Part shown: piece after piece, positions 8,169 through 16,370 of the stretch
How the letters are laid out: each line of letters begins with the position of its first letter
Position numbering within the stretch: position 1 is the first letter of the stretch
Assembly: GCA_947460345.1 (NCBI GenBank)
Contig: CANHGM010000009.1
Span: forward strand, 1 to 64,000
Reading direction: 5' to 3'
DNA: 64,000 nucleotides
Origin: Bacteroidota bacterium
GTDB taxonomy: Bacteria; Bacteroidota; Bacteroidia; UKL13-3
Program-made: the position numbers and the translations under genes
Notes under the pieces: model-generated
Seen by the model: only the letters and a program-made list of their open reading frames with translations
The model's database searches: none
Told to the model about the DNA's origin: nothing

Positions 8169-10490
8169 TTAGAAAGTGAAGTTGGCAGCTAAAGCGGGCA
8201 AAATAGGTAACTGATTTATTCTAACATATTTTACTCTATCAAAATAGAAAATATTCTGCCTATTATATACGTTCGAAATACTTAAAATAACATTGAATTG
8301 TGTATTGTTTTTTAAAGTTTTTCTTCTTTCAACACTGATGTCTAGTCTATGATAATAGGGTAGTCTGCCTGTATTTAAATCAGCATAATTTATACCCAAT
8401 GAGCCATTTGCTTTGGTATAATCAGTAGAGATACCATTTTGAAAATTTAAGTTTTCATAAAACCCTTGAGTTTTAGTAAAAGGAAATCCTGATCCAAAGT
8501 TCCATCTACCATTAAAGTAATATTGAGTTTTAGGTCTTTTCCAGAGATATGACAATAAGAAATTGAGGTTATGTCTTCTGTCAAAATGTGGGAAATAGGT
8601 ACGAGTGCCATCAAATCTATTTACATAAGTAAGAGAATATACAAACCAAGCATACCAACCTTTTTTCTCGTAAGTGTATTTTAAATCAACTCCTTTAGCA
8701 ATACCAGTTTCTATGATAAAGTCTTTTTTAAGTGCATCAGGTTTGCTCAAATTTGATTCGTCATCTTCATATATTTTATCTCTATTTATGTTGGTGAGTT
8801 GTGTAAAATCTTTTATATATGACTCGACAGTTAATTTACTAAAACTACTCATATCCCACTCTAAACCAAATATAGCATGACGTGCTTTTTGTAGTCTGTG
8901 TCTAACCGCATTCCCATTAAATGAATCTTGAAGATTTTCAGGGCCAGATAAAAAGCCATAAAACAGATTTACAACATCTCTGTCACTTACGGCGCTTAGT
9001 AAATTCTGTGAATACCATCCGCCCGCAAATGTGCCTCTTAAATAGCTTGTGAAATCATATTTTGCTGACAATCTAGGTTCAAAAGATTTGTTGCCTAATG
9101 ATGGGTAAAATTGAGTTCTAAATCCAGGGTCTAATACAAGTCTATGTAATCTCCATCTGTATTTTATATATGCACAAAGTTCGGTAGTATAATCTTCTTG
9201 TTGTGTTAGTCTGTTTGCAGAATTATATGTTTTAAAATCTGTTTTAAAAGCGTTGATTTCTATTCCATATTTTAGTTCATCTGTTTTTAAAAAGTAAGTA
9301 AAATTGATAGCCGAATTCAACCCGGAAATCTCACTATACCTAGGTTTTTGGTCTTGTTCTAATTGTTCCATTTTGTAATCACTAAAAGCAACTACTCCAC
9401 TTATAATAGAAGAAGTTCCTTCTGGTAAAAAATTGAACGAAGTACCAAACCCAAAGCTATTCCAACCATATTGAGTTGAATTCGGGTATTTTACTTTGTC
9501 GTTAAAGTTAAAACCAAATATGTTTGCTTTGCTACCAGTTGCTGAGGTAAATGTAACTTTGGCATACAAGTCATTAAAACTAAAAGGCAACCCGCCTTGG
9601 TCTTTGGCTGCATATGGATAAAATATTTTACTGCTTCTGTCTAAATATGAGTTTTTAAAATTAATTAAATAAGTAATATTTCCTTCACCTTCTTTATAAG
9701 GCTTTAACGGACCTTCTGCCATTGCCTTTGAGGCAAATGGACTTGAGGAAATTTTTCCGTGGTGCACTTTTTTATCTCCATCTTTTGTTTGTACATCCAT
9801 AACTGCTGATACCCTTCCTCCATATTGTGCATTAAAACCACCTGTATATACATTTACAGTTTTAGTTAAATCTGCATCAAACACAGAAAATAATCCAATG
9901 GAATGAAAAGGATTATATATAGTCATACCATCTAGTAATACTTTGTTCATTACTGGCGAACCACCTCGTATATATAATTGTCCTCCTTGGTCACCTGAGG
10001 ATACAACGCCTGGTATTATTTGAAGGTATTGCATAATCTCTGGTTCGCCACCAATTGATGGAAGCCTTGGTAAATCTGTTTTAATATTGATTTGAAATTG
10101 ACTTATAAAAACTTTGTTTGAATCTGATTTAGATTTGCGTTCTCCTTGTTTTTCAAACTTGTCCATTTCTATAGCTTCTGCTTGCTTCAATCTGAAAGTT
10201 ATATTATTTGCTTTTTCTGCTTCTATAGAAATATTAGTAATTAAAGTATCATAGCCAAAAAACGTTATAATAATTTTATAAACGCCAATTTCAACTTTTC
10301 CGAATGCATAAAATCCATTATTATCTGTAGTAGATTTTTGCTTTAGGTCAGGTATGTGTAAGGTGGCACCTTCAATAACGGCACCATTTTCTTTGTTGAA
10401 AACAAATCCTCTTAAGTCAGCTTTTTGAGCAAAAATTGATGGTGAAAAATGTAATAATATAAATAACAGTATGAGATTCCTTAGATGCAT
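8169..10490 (-). CDS. TonB-dependent receptor with carboxypeptidase-like regulatory domain
   Basis: The order is: signal peptide (MHLRNLILLFILLHFSPSIFAQ), a carboxypeptidase-regulatory-like domain (about residues 25-110, with FVFNKENGAVIEGATLHIP), a plug domain with LPSIGGEPEIMQYLQIIPGV and GGQLYIRGGSP, then a C-terminal 22-strand barrel ending in NFTF. It imports an unknown ligand across the outer membrane using TonB/ExbBD energy. ATG 10490 is chosen because the signal peptide begins there; the longer in-frame start at 10523 adds a polar leader. No SusD partner is adjacent, so it is not a typical SusCD pair. Confidence 0.93.
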   Translation of the reverse strand: MHLRNLILLFILLHFSPSIFAQKADLRGFVFNKENGAVIEGATLHIPDLKQKSTTDNNGFYAFGKVEIGVYKIIITFFGYDTLITNISIEAEKANNITFRLKQAEAIEMDKFEKQGERKSKSDSNKVFISQFQINIKTDLPRLPSIGGEPEIMQYLQIIPGVVSSGDQGGQLYIRGGSPVMNKVLLDGMTIYNPFHSIGLFSVFDADLTKTVNVYTGGFNAQYGGRVSAVMDVQTKDGDKKVHHGKISSSPFASKAMAEGPLKPYKEGEGNITYLINFKNSYLDRSSKIFYPYAAKDQGGLPFSFNDLYAKVTFTSATGSKANIFGFNFNDKVKYPNSTQYGWNSFGFGTSFNFLPEGTSSIISGVVAFSDYKMEQLEQDQKPRYSEISGLNSAINFTYFLKTDELKYGIEINAFKTDFKTYNSANRLTQQEDYTTELCAYIKYRWRLHRLVLDPGFRTQFYPSLGNKSFEPRLSAKYDFTSYLRGTFAGGWYSQNLLSAVSDRDVVNLFYGFLSGPENLQDSFNGNAVRHRLQKARHAIFGLEWDMSSFSKLTVESYIKDFTQLTNINRDKIYEDDESNLSKPDALKKDFIIETGIAKGVDLKYTYEKKGWYAWFVYSLTYVNRFDGTRTYFPHFDRRHNLNFLLSYLWKRPKTQYYFNGRWNFGSGFPFTKTQGFYENLNFQNGISTDYTKANGSLGINYADLNTGRLPYYHRLDISVERRKTLKNNTQFNVILSISNVYNRQNIFYFDRVKYVRINQLPILPALAANFTF

Positions 10491-10872
10491 ATATGTTTTT
10501 TTTGGCTTCGCAAGTAACAGCAAAAATTTGATATAATTAAAAGTGATTTGTCAAAACTTGATGTTTTCACTTTTGTTTATAAAGTAATGCCTTTTAATTA
10601 TTAAATGCTTTTTGATAGAAATAGGTTGCATGAATAATTTATTCAACAATAAATTTCTCAATAAAAGTGGAGTTGTTTGAAGAAAGTTTAAGTATGAAAT
10701 AACCTTTACTTACGTTCAGCATTTGCGTCACTCAGAAAAAAGCTTTACCCCTGATAAAAATACTACAAGCAATAAAAATCGTTTACGTATATTCATATTT
10801 CAAAAGCAATAATTTAGATTGATAAAATATGGATACTTTGTTTTATCTATTTGTAATTAATATTGCAGTGAT
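10491..10872. other. 382-bp intergenic region with no intact gene
   Basis: The gap separates the divergent TonB receptor and radical SAM gene. It holds a 93-bp minus-strand open segment resembling the end of a type IX secretion tail (described separately). The remainder is AT-rich with frequent stops on both strands, and I see no RNA gene. A perfect TAnnTTTG -7 box is not present upstream of either gene; ATACTTTG near 10832 is the closest, one register off consensus. Confidence 0.6.
10639..10731 (-). pseudogene. Relic of a type IX secretion C-terminal sorting domain
   Basis: A 30-codon minus-strand segment translates to LNVSKGYFILKLSSNN, then FIEKFIVE and a stop. This matches the last strands of the Por secretion-system (T9SS type A) sorting domain, whose usual ending is of the form L-S-x-G-x-Y-x-L-x-L, then x-K-x-x-V-x. 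No start codon or gene body precedes it: an in-frame TGA lies at 10732-10734, and upstream sequence is closed in all frames. It looks like the surviving 3' end of a deleted secreted-protein gene. Chance resemblance is possible because the segment is short. Confidence 0.5.
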
Positions 10873-11868
10873 ATGATGTTAAGAAACAAACCTGTTTTAT
10901 GTAATTACTATCTTACTTATAGATGTAATGCTAAATGTGGTTTTTGTGATATATGGGAAAAACCAAGTCCGTATGCCACTCTAGAAAATGTAACCCAAAA
11001 TATTATAGATTTAAAGAAAATGGGTGTAAAGGTAATTGATTTTACAGGGGGAGAACCTTTATTGCATCAAAAGCTAGCACAGTTTCTAACCATAGCCAAA
11101 GAACATCATTTAATTACAACTGTTACAACCAATACATTGTTATATCCTAAGTATGCCAAGCAGCTTAAAGGATTAATTGATATGTTGCATTTTTCATTAG
11201 ATTCTCCAATCGAAGAAGAACATAATTTGAGTAGAGGTGTAAAATGTTTTGATAAGGTAATTGAATCTATTGATATAGCCAAGTCGCTTGGAGAAAGACC
11301 AGATATTTTGTTTACTGTTCATGCTAATAATATCAATCAAATTGAACAAGTATATCAAGAGTTTTGTATCAAAAATGATTTAATGTTGATTTTAAATCCA
11401 ATATTTGAGTATAATGAAGTAGGAAGTTCGCTTTCTGAGACAGATTTGAAAACGTTAGAAGGGTGGGGGAGGAAAAAGAACGTGTATATAAATAAAGGTT
11501 TCATTACACTTAGAAGAAATGGTGGGAATCAGATTGAAAAACCTGTTTGTAAGGCGGCAACTACAACGGTTGTTATTTCACCAGAGAATAAGTTGATTTT
11601 ACCATGTTACCATCTTTCAACTAAAGAAATTGAAATTGATAACAAACTTGAAGAAATATATAAAAAAGAAGAAGTAAAGAGTTTAATAAAACTTGAAGGT
11701 AAGTTGCCTGCATGTCAAGGGTGTGTCATCAATTGTTATATGCAGCCATCATTTGCAGTGAATATGAATAAGTATTGGTTTGATGCTTTACCAAGTACTA
11801 TAAAATATAATATTGAAAAAGGCACTTGGAAAAAACTATCCTTCTTTAATAAGGCTTCAGTGTTGTAA
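10873..11868 (+). CDS. Radical SAM protein with SPASM-like C-terminus
   Basis: The radical SAM signature CxxxCxxC is at C18, C22 and C25 (YRCNAKCGFC), followed by an aromatic residue pair (DIW) and the GGEPLL motif near residue 57. The C-terminal third carries more cysteines (PVCKAAT, LPCYHLS, ACQGCVINC), arranged like the auxiliary cluster of SPASM/twitch proteins such as MoaA, PqqE or HpnH relatives. It should cleave SAM to make a 5'-deoxyadenosyl radical; the substrate is unknown. No precursor peptide or partner enzyme is adjacent. It converges with the glycosyltransferase gene, 2 nt away. Confidence 0.88.
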   Translation: MMLRNKPVLCNYYLTYRCNAKCGFCDIWEKPSPYATLENVTQNIIDLKKMGVKVIDFTGGEPLLHQKLAQFLTIAKEHHLITTVTTNTLLYPKYAKQLKGLIDMLHFSLDSPIEEEHNLSRGVKCFDKVIESIDIAKSLGERPDILFTVHANNINQIEQVYQEFCIKNDLMLILNPIFEYNEVGSSLSETDLKTLEGWGRKKNVYINKGFITLRRNGGNQIEKPVCKAATTTVVISPENKLILPCYHLSTKEIEIDNKLEEIYKKEEVKSLIKLEGKLPACQGCVINCYMQPSFAVNMNKYWFDALPSTIKYNIEKGTWKKLSFFNKASVL

Positions 11869-11870
11869 AT

Positions 11871-13826
11871 TTATTTTCCTAAGTCTTTAAATCCTCTCAA
11901 AATTATTTGTATATCTTTTTCTATACTATAATCTTTGGCATAAAGTAAGTTTAACTTAAAAGAGGTGTGGCCATTATTTTCTAAATTTATTCCACTGGTA
12001 GGATTTAACACGCCATCTTTGATAGAAGGTAGTTCGTTTTTTTGTTCGCAAGGGGCATATCCTACCCAACTTTTTTTCCCTTTAAGTACGTTAAATATAT
12101 TTGAATATAAGTGAGAATTGTTTTTACTAATTAATAATAAATAAGGAGCTACTATAAAAATTATTATAGACATTGAAATATCAAAAGATCGTTTAATAAA
12201 TCTATTTTGTTGGCTTTTAATGTCCATATTTACATTAACTGAATAGAAATCACCAGCATGGTCTTTGCTGCTGCTGCCAATGATAAATAAGCTATCTTCA
12301 GGCACCATTTTAAACTCAATTTGTTTGTTTTGCAGTTTACTCATGATGTTCATGATTTCGCCAGCATCTATATCTTTAGAGCAAAAGATAATTTCGTTTA
12401 TATCAAATATATCAACTATTTCAGCAATTTCAGATGGTTTGCCAAGAAACAAGTTGTTTTTATTTTCGATGTTTTCATTTGAAACAAACCCTGTAATTTT
12501 ACAAGGCACTGCTGTTTTATTTAATAAATCTTGAACCCTTAATGCTTCTTCTAAATTACCAATAATGATACTGTTTCTAAGCACACTTTGGTTTAACGAC
12601 CAACTCTTATACCTAATAAAATGCCATATAAGTCTGTTAAACATAAAAACAAATAAAGCACTTAAAGCACCTGCTAAAATGATGGCTCTACTGTTTCTAT
12701 AATTCTCATTAATAAATGCATAAAATATAGAAATAAAAATAGTTCCCATTACTACAGAACGTATAATATTGATAAGACTTACTTGTCTGTCATAAGCTCT
12801 ATTGAGATAGCCTGCAAAAATCCAACACAATATATATATAGGTATATTGACATAAAATATACTTTCTTGTAAATGTAATTCCCCTTTTTTTATATAAGAT
12901 TCAAAGAAATATTTAAATACATATATACATATAAATATCAAAGTTGAATCGCATAAAGGGAGAATAATTGTACTTATAAATCTATAGATAATAGCTATAA
13001 ATGCCCTAAGCCAAATGGCAAAGTTGATTAATAGATTAAAAGTTTTGGCGTTCGATTGTGAAAAGTTTTTCTCGACAAATTGGGCCATGGCTTTGTAAAA
13101 CATATACACATAGTTTACCGAGCCTTTTTTAGTACTTTCACCTTTGTAGTGTATAATAGTTGTCTCAGGATAGTAGTAGTTTTTATATCCAGCTTTAGTA
13201 ATTTGATATGATAAATCTACATCCTCAGCATACATAAAATAGTCTTCATCTAACAGCCCTGTTTTTACTAAAATATTTGACCTAAGTAGCATAAATGCAC
13301 CAGAAAGTACATCAACACAATTGGTTTCAAATTCAGGTAAAAAACCCATGTGGTATACCCCAAATATTTTTGATTTAGGGAATAATTTAGAAAGCCCAAA
13401 CATTTTATAAAATGCGGCTGAAGGAGATGGTAAACCTCTTTTGCTTTCTGGTAAAAAATTACCTTTACCATCAATCATTCTTACTCCAAGTCCTCCTGCG
13501 TCAGGATGTGAATCCATAAAATTACAAACTTTTACAAAAGTATCTTCCTCTACAATAGTATCAGGATTTAATAACAGTATATATTCAGCTTTTGATTGAA
13601 TAATAGCTTGATTATTTGCTTTTGCAAAACCTACATTAATTGAATTGGCAATTAATTTTACTTCAGGAAATTTTTCCTTGACCATTTCAACTGACTTGTC
13701 AACCGAATGATTATCTACTACCCATATATCACATTCGATATGAGCGGCTGCTTTTTTTACAGAAGCTAGGCATTGTTCTAAAAAATATTGAACATTATAA
13801 TTAACTATGATGACACTTAATTTCAA
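11871..13826 (-). CDS. GT2 glycosyltransferase fused to a degenerate polyprenyl-phosphate sugar transferase
   Basis: Residues 1-240 are a rhamnosyltransferase-like GT2 domain (LSVIIVNYNVQYFLE start, NPDTIVEE as the DxD region). Residues about 260-410 hold several membrane helices, then a CoA-binding-3-like Rossmann segment (SIIIGNLEEALRVQDLL, IIFCSKDIDAGEI), as in WbaP/WcaJ enzymes. The C-terminal part starts like a bacterial sugar transferase (RFIKRSFDISMSIII) but jumps to NVLKGKKSWVGYAP, skipping the stretch that should carry the KFRTM and DELPQ catalytic motifs; it ends YSIEKDIQIILRGF like the family C-terminus. The GT2 half looks active. The phosphotransferase half should be inactive. Confidence 0.8.
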   Translation of the reverse strand: MKLSVIIVNYNVQYFLEQCLASVKKAAAHIECDIWVVDNHSVDKSVEMVKEKFPEVKLIANSINVGFAKANNQAIIQSKAEYILLLNPDTIVEEDTFVKVCNFMDSHPDAGGLGVRMIDGKGNFLPESKRGLPSPSAAFYKMFGLSKLFPKSKIFGVYHMGFLPEFETNCVDVLSGAFMLLRSNILVKTGLLDEDYFMYAEDVDLSYQITKAGYKNYYYPETTIIHYKGESTKKGSVNYVYMFYKAMAQFVEKNFSQSNAKTFNLLINFAIWLRAFIAIIYRFISTIILPLCDSTLIFICIYVFKYFFESYIKKGELHLQESIFYVNIPIYILCWIFAGYLNRAYDRQVSLINIIRSVVMGTIFISIFYAFINENYRNSRAIILAGALSALFVFMFNRLIWHFIRYKSWSLNQSVLRNSIIIGNLEEALRVQDLLNKTAVPCKITGFVSNENIENKNNLFLGKPSEIAEIVDIFDINEIIFCSKDIDAGEIMNIMSKLQNKQIEFKMVPEDSLFIIGSSSKDHAGDFYSVNVNMDIKSQQNRFIKRSFDISMSIIIFIVAPYLLLISKNNSHLYSNIFNVLKGKKSWVGYAPCEQKNELPSIKDGVLNPTSGINLENNGHTSFKLNLLYAKDYSIEKDIQIILRGFKDLGK

Positions 13827-13857
13827 AGTAGAGAATATATGTATTTTTATTTTTTAA

Positions 13858-14370
13858 TTATATCTGCTCTTCATTAGGGTCTACCCATAAATCTTCTAAG
13901 AAAAGTTCCCAATACCATATTTCACAATCACTAGAGTTCTTTTCAATTTCTACCATAATAGCATCTGCAATTGGTTCAGGAATTGGATTGACTCTAAAGT
14001 CTTCAGGAGTTTCTCTTCCTTCTGTTAATTTGCTTAAAATCTCTATATATCTTTTATATAAAGTAAAATTATTGGCAATTTTATAAACTGTCCAAATACC
14101 ATCTTCTTTACTACCTGTATATAAAAATCCTGAGTTTCTATCAATAAAAATGGGTGTACCTATTTCATCAGTGGCTATTGCAGTCCATTCTTTTTTCCAC
14201 TCACCTTCTTTACCATTTACTAAACTAATTCCGCTATAGTTTTGGATATATAATAATTGTTCGTCTTCTAAATCTTCTGGTTTAAAAAAATTGATTTGGC
14301 GATAACCCAAAATTAATTTTTCTACGGGGAGTTTATATAATTCTAATTTTAAATCTTCAATTGAAATCAT
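13858..14370 (-). CDS. SMI1/KNR4-like (SUKH) domain protein, tentative
   Basis: A 170-residue cytoplasmic protein, acidic, with no signal peptide. The central part WTAIATDEIGTPIFIDR, then GFLYTG and IWTVYKIANNFTLYKRYI, follows the usual SUKH order (W-x-x-I-A-D, G-D-x-x-x-x-D, A-x-x-F-x-x-F). SUKH proteins are often immunity proteins to secreted toxins or stand-alone cell-wall and stress proteins. No toxin gene is adjacent. A TATATTTG element lies only 4 nt before the ATG. The assignment is by motif resemblance only. Confidence 0.55.
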   Translation of the reverse strand: MISIEDLKLELYKLPVEKLILGYRQINFFKPEDLEDEQLLYIQNYSGISLVNGKEGEWKKEWTAIATDEIGTPIFIDRNSGFLYTGSKEDGIWTVYKIANNFTLYKRYIEILSKLTEGRETPEDFRVNPIPEPIADAIMVEIEKNSSDCEIWYWELFLEDLWVDPNEEQI

Positions 14371-14374
14371 AGAG

Positions 14375-14382
14375 CAAATATA
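14375..14382 (-). promoter_or_regulatory. -7 element TATATTTG for the SUKH-like gene
   Basis: Perfect match to the Bacteroidota -7 consensus TAnnTTTG, 4 nt before the ATG at 14370. Initiation 5-7 nt after the element would fall on the start codon, so the message may be leaderless. No good TTTG is seen at the -33 position. Confidence 0.55.
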
Positions 14383-14416
14383 ACATACATCAATAAAATC
14401 ATTTGATATAATATTA

Positions 14417-15424
14417 TTAATTTAGTTTAGCAGTGAGCCTCTGCATCTCCATACCCACATTTGCATGGTTATATAATATTTGATATACTGCATCAAGAAT
14501 TGGTAAGTCAATATTGAAATTTTTATTAAGTTCAAACATGCACTTTGCTGCAAAATATCCTTCAGCAACCATATTCATTTCTGCTTGAGCTGCTTTAACC
14601 GAATAACCTTTGCCTATATAATTCCCAAAAGTACGATTTCTGCTATGTACAGAGTAGCAAGTAACCAAAAGATCGCCTAAGTATGCAGAGTCTTCAATAT
14701 CTCTTTTTATAGGAGCTGCATTGTTTACAAATTTCTTTAATTCTTTTATAGCATTGGTCATAAAAAATGCATGAAAATTATCTCCATATCCAAGACCATG
14801 ATATATACCTGCTGCAATGGCAAAAACGTTTTTTAAAATGGACGCATATTCTGCACCTTTTAAATCTGTAGATAAAATGGTTTTTATATAATCATTGCTG
14901 AGTAATTTGGCCAATGATGCTGATAGCATTTCGTTACTCGAAGCTATGGTTAAATATGTTAATTTTTCTAGTGCTATTTCCTCTGCATGGCTAGGACCAG
15001 TAATCATGGCTATACTATTGTCATCAATACTAAATGAGTTTTTTAGATAGTCAGCAACTATTTCGTTTGTTTCAGGAATAACACCTTTTATAACTGTTGT
15101 TATAGTCTTATCTTTAAATGTATTTTTGTCGCAATTCTTTAATATGTTATATATATATGCTGATGGTATACCTAAAATTATATGTTCTGAATTTTGTATA
15201 CATTTATTTATATCAGTATATATTTCAATATTTTCTAAATGCAACTCGACAGAACTTAAGTAATTTGGATTGTGTTTATGATTTAAAATATAGTCTTTAG
15301 TCTCACTTTTACGAACAAACCAACATATATGAATATCTTGTGAATATCTTTTTATGTTTTCAGATATAATTTTTATTAAAGAAGTACAATAGCTGCCAGA
15401 CCCAATAATTCCAATTGTTTTCAT
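14417..15424 (-). CDS. gpsA: NAD(P)-dependent glycerol-3-phosphate dehydrogenase
   Basis: GpsA reduces dihydroxyacetone phosphate to sn-glycerol-3-phosphate for phospholipid synthesis. The N-terminal Rossmann motif is GIIGSGSYCTSLI; TGPSHAEEIA follows near residue 140, and the active-site helix GAEYASILKNVFAIAAGI near residue 190 carries the catalytic Lys. The end of the protein (NVGMEMQRLTAKLN) is shorter than in some homologues. Length (335) is normal. A TATATTTG element at 15429-15436 lies 4 nt before the ATG. Confidence 0.93.
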   Translation of the reverse strand: MKTIGIIGSGSYCTSLIKIISENIKRYSQDIHICWFVRKSETKDYILNHKHNPNYLSSVELHLENIEIYTDINKCIQNSEHIILGIPSAYIYNILKNCDKNTFKDKTITTVIKGVIPETNEIVADYLKNSFSIDDNSIAMITGPSHAEEIALEKLTYLTIASSNEMLSASLAKLLSNDYIKTILSTDLKGAEYASILKNVFAIAAGIYHGLGYGDNFHAFFMTNAIKELKKFVNNAAPIKRDIEDSAYLGDLLVTCYSVHSRNRTFGNYIGKGYSVKAAQAEMNMVAEGYFAAKCMFELNKNFNIDLPILDAVYQILYNHANVGMEMQRLTAKLN

Positions 15425-15428
15425 ACTA

Positions 15429-15436
15429 CAAATATA
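15429..15436 (-). promoter_or_regulatory. -7 element TATATTTG for gpsA
   Basis: Exact TAnnTTTG match on the minus strand, separated from the gpsA ATG by only TAGT. The predicted start of transcription coincides with the ATG, implying a leaderless message. No convincing -33 TTTG is visible. Confidence 0.55.
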
Positions 15437-15508
15437 TAATTAGATTGATAAAAAAATTGTATATGATGAAAAAAAAACAGAAAATTATGTAAAATATAAA
15501 AAAAATAT

Positions 15509-15538
15509 TTTGTATATAAAAAATTATATATATAATTG
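15509..15538 (+). promoter_or_regulatory. Promoter of the histone H1-like gene
   Basis: TTTG (15509-15512), an 18-nt spacer, and TATAATTG (15531-15538), one mismatch from TAnnTTTG. Initiation near 15544 would lie downstream of the first in-frame ATG (15536), which supports the ATG at 15581 as the real start with a leader of about 37 nt. Confidence 0.55.
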
Positions 15539-15580
15539 CACCAACATTATATAATCACTAACCTAAATTATTATTTAAAA

Positions 15581-16315
15581 ATGGCTAAAAAACCAACACC
15601 AAAAAAAACAGCTCCAAAAGCTGCAGCAAAACCAGTTGCTAAAAAACCATTAGCAAAAGAAGAAACCAAAGGAGCTAAAATGCTTCAAGCTGTTAAAGCT
15701 TCTGCAAAAGGATTGACTTCAGGAGACATTGCGAATGTGATGGCAAAACTTGAACCTAAAAAAGATTTCGCGAAAGTGAAAAATTATGTAAACTTAACTC
15801 TTAATAATTATAAGAAAAAAGGTTTGCTTAAAGTTGAAACTAGAGACAAGAAAAACTATTATTTAGTTGGCGATGGAAAACCTGTAGCTACTTCTAAAAA
15901 AGCAGCAGCAAAACCAGCAGCTAAAAAAGCAGCCCCAGCTAAAAAAGCAGCTCCTGCAAAGAAAGCGGCAGCTAAGAAAGCAGCTCCTGCTAAGAAAGCA
16001 GCTCCTGCTAAGAAAGCAGCTCCTGCTAAGAAAGTAGCAGCTAAAAAAGCAGCTCCAGCTAAAAAAGCAGCAGCAAAACCAGCAGCTAAAAAAGCAGCTC
16101 CAGCTAAAAAAGCAGCAGCAAAACCAGCAGCTAAGAAAGCAGCTCCAGCTAAAAAAGCGGTAGCAAAACCAGCAGCTAAGAAAGCAGCTCCAGCTAAAAA
16201 AGCAGTAGCAAAACCAGCAGCTAAGAAAGCAGCTCCAGCTAAAAAAGCGGTAGCAAAACCAGCAGCTAAGAAAGCAGCTCCAGCTAAAAAAGTTGTTGCT
16301 AAAAAGAAAAAGTAG
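15581..16315 (+). CDS. Histone H1-like Lys/Ala-rich DNA-binding protein
   Basis: A 244-residue basic protein. Residues about 1-30 are Lys/Pro/Ala-rich. Residues about 30-105 form a small folded part (GAKMLQAVKASAKGLTSGDI, then KNYVNLTLNNYKKKGLLKVE and KNYYLVGDG), which reads like a winged-helix or HTH unit. The remaining 140 residues are AKKAAPAKK-type repeats, similar to eukaryotic H1 tails and to HctB/AlgP-type bacterial proteins. It probably binds and compacts DNA through charge. ATG 15581 is chosen over 15536 because the upstream codons (HQHYIITNLNYYLK) do not fit the basic tail and the promoter overlaps them. A strong terminator follows. Confidence 0.88.
   Translation: MAKKPTPKKTAPKAAAKPVAKKPLAKEETKGAKMLQAVKASAKGLTSGDIANVMAKLEPKKDFAKVKNYVNLTLNNYKKKGLLKVETRDKKNYYLVGDGKPVATSKKAAAKPAAKKAAPAKKAAPAKKAAAKKAAPAKKAAPAKKAAPAKKVAAKKAAPAKKAAAKPAAKKAAPAKKAAAKPAAKKAAPAKKAVAKPAAKKAAPAKKAVAKPAAKKAAPAKKAVAKPAAKKAAPAKKVVAKKKK
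16067..16291 (+). repeat. Five tandem 45-bp coding repeats in the H1-like gene
   Basis: Five head-to-tail 45-bp units encode A-(A/V)-A-K-P-A-A-K-K-A-A-P-A-K-K: copies 1-2 with AAAKP and copies 3-5 with AVAKP. Units start at 16067, 16112, 16157, 16202 and 16247. The near-identity of DNA as well as protein suggests recent expansion; copy number is likely to vary between strains. A less regular KKAAPAKKAA region precedes it (about 15900-16066). Confidence 0.9.
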
Positions 16316-16334
16316 TTTTAAACTAAATATATTT

Positions 16335-16370
16335 AAAGCCGGATGTAATATTATTACATCCGGCTTTTTA
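16335..16370. terminator. Bidirectional intrinsic terminator
   Basis: AAAGCCGGATGTAATA (16335-16350) pairs perfectly with TATTACATCCGGCTTT (16352-16367), followed by T residues. It is GC-rich for this genome. It serves the H1-like gene and the convergent NFACT gene, whose stop codon is at its right edge. Confidence 0.92.

Noticed and set aside
16067-16291. Tandem repeats considered as a CRISPR array
   Set aside because: Repeats are contiguous with no spacers, in frame, and encode a Lys/Ala-rich tail.
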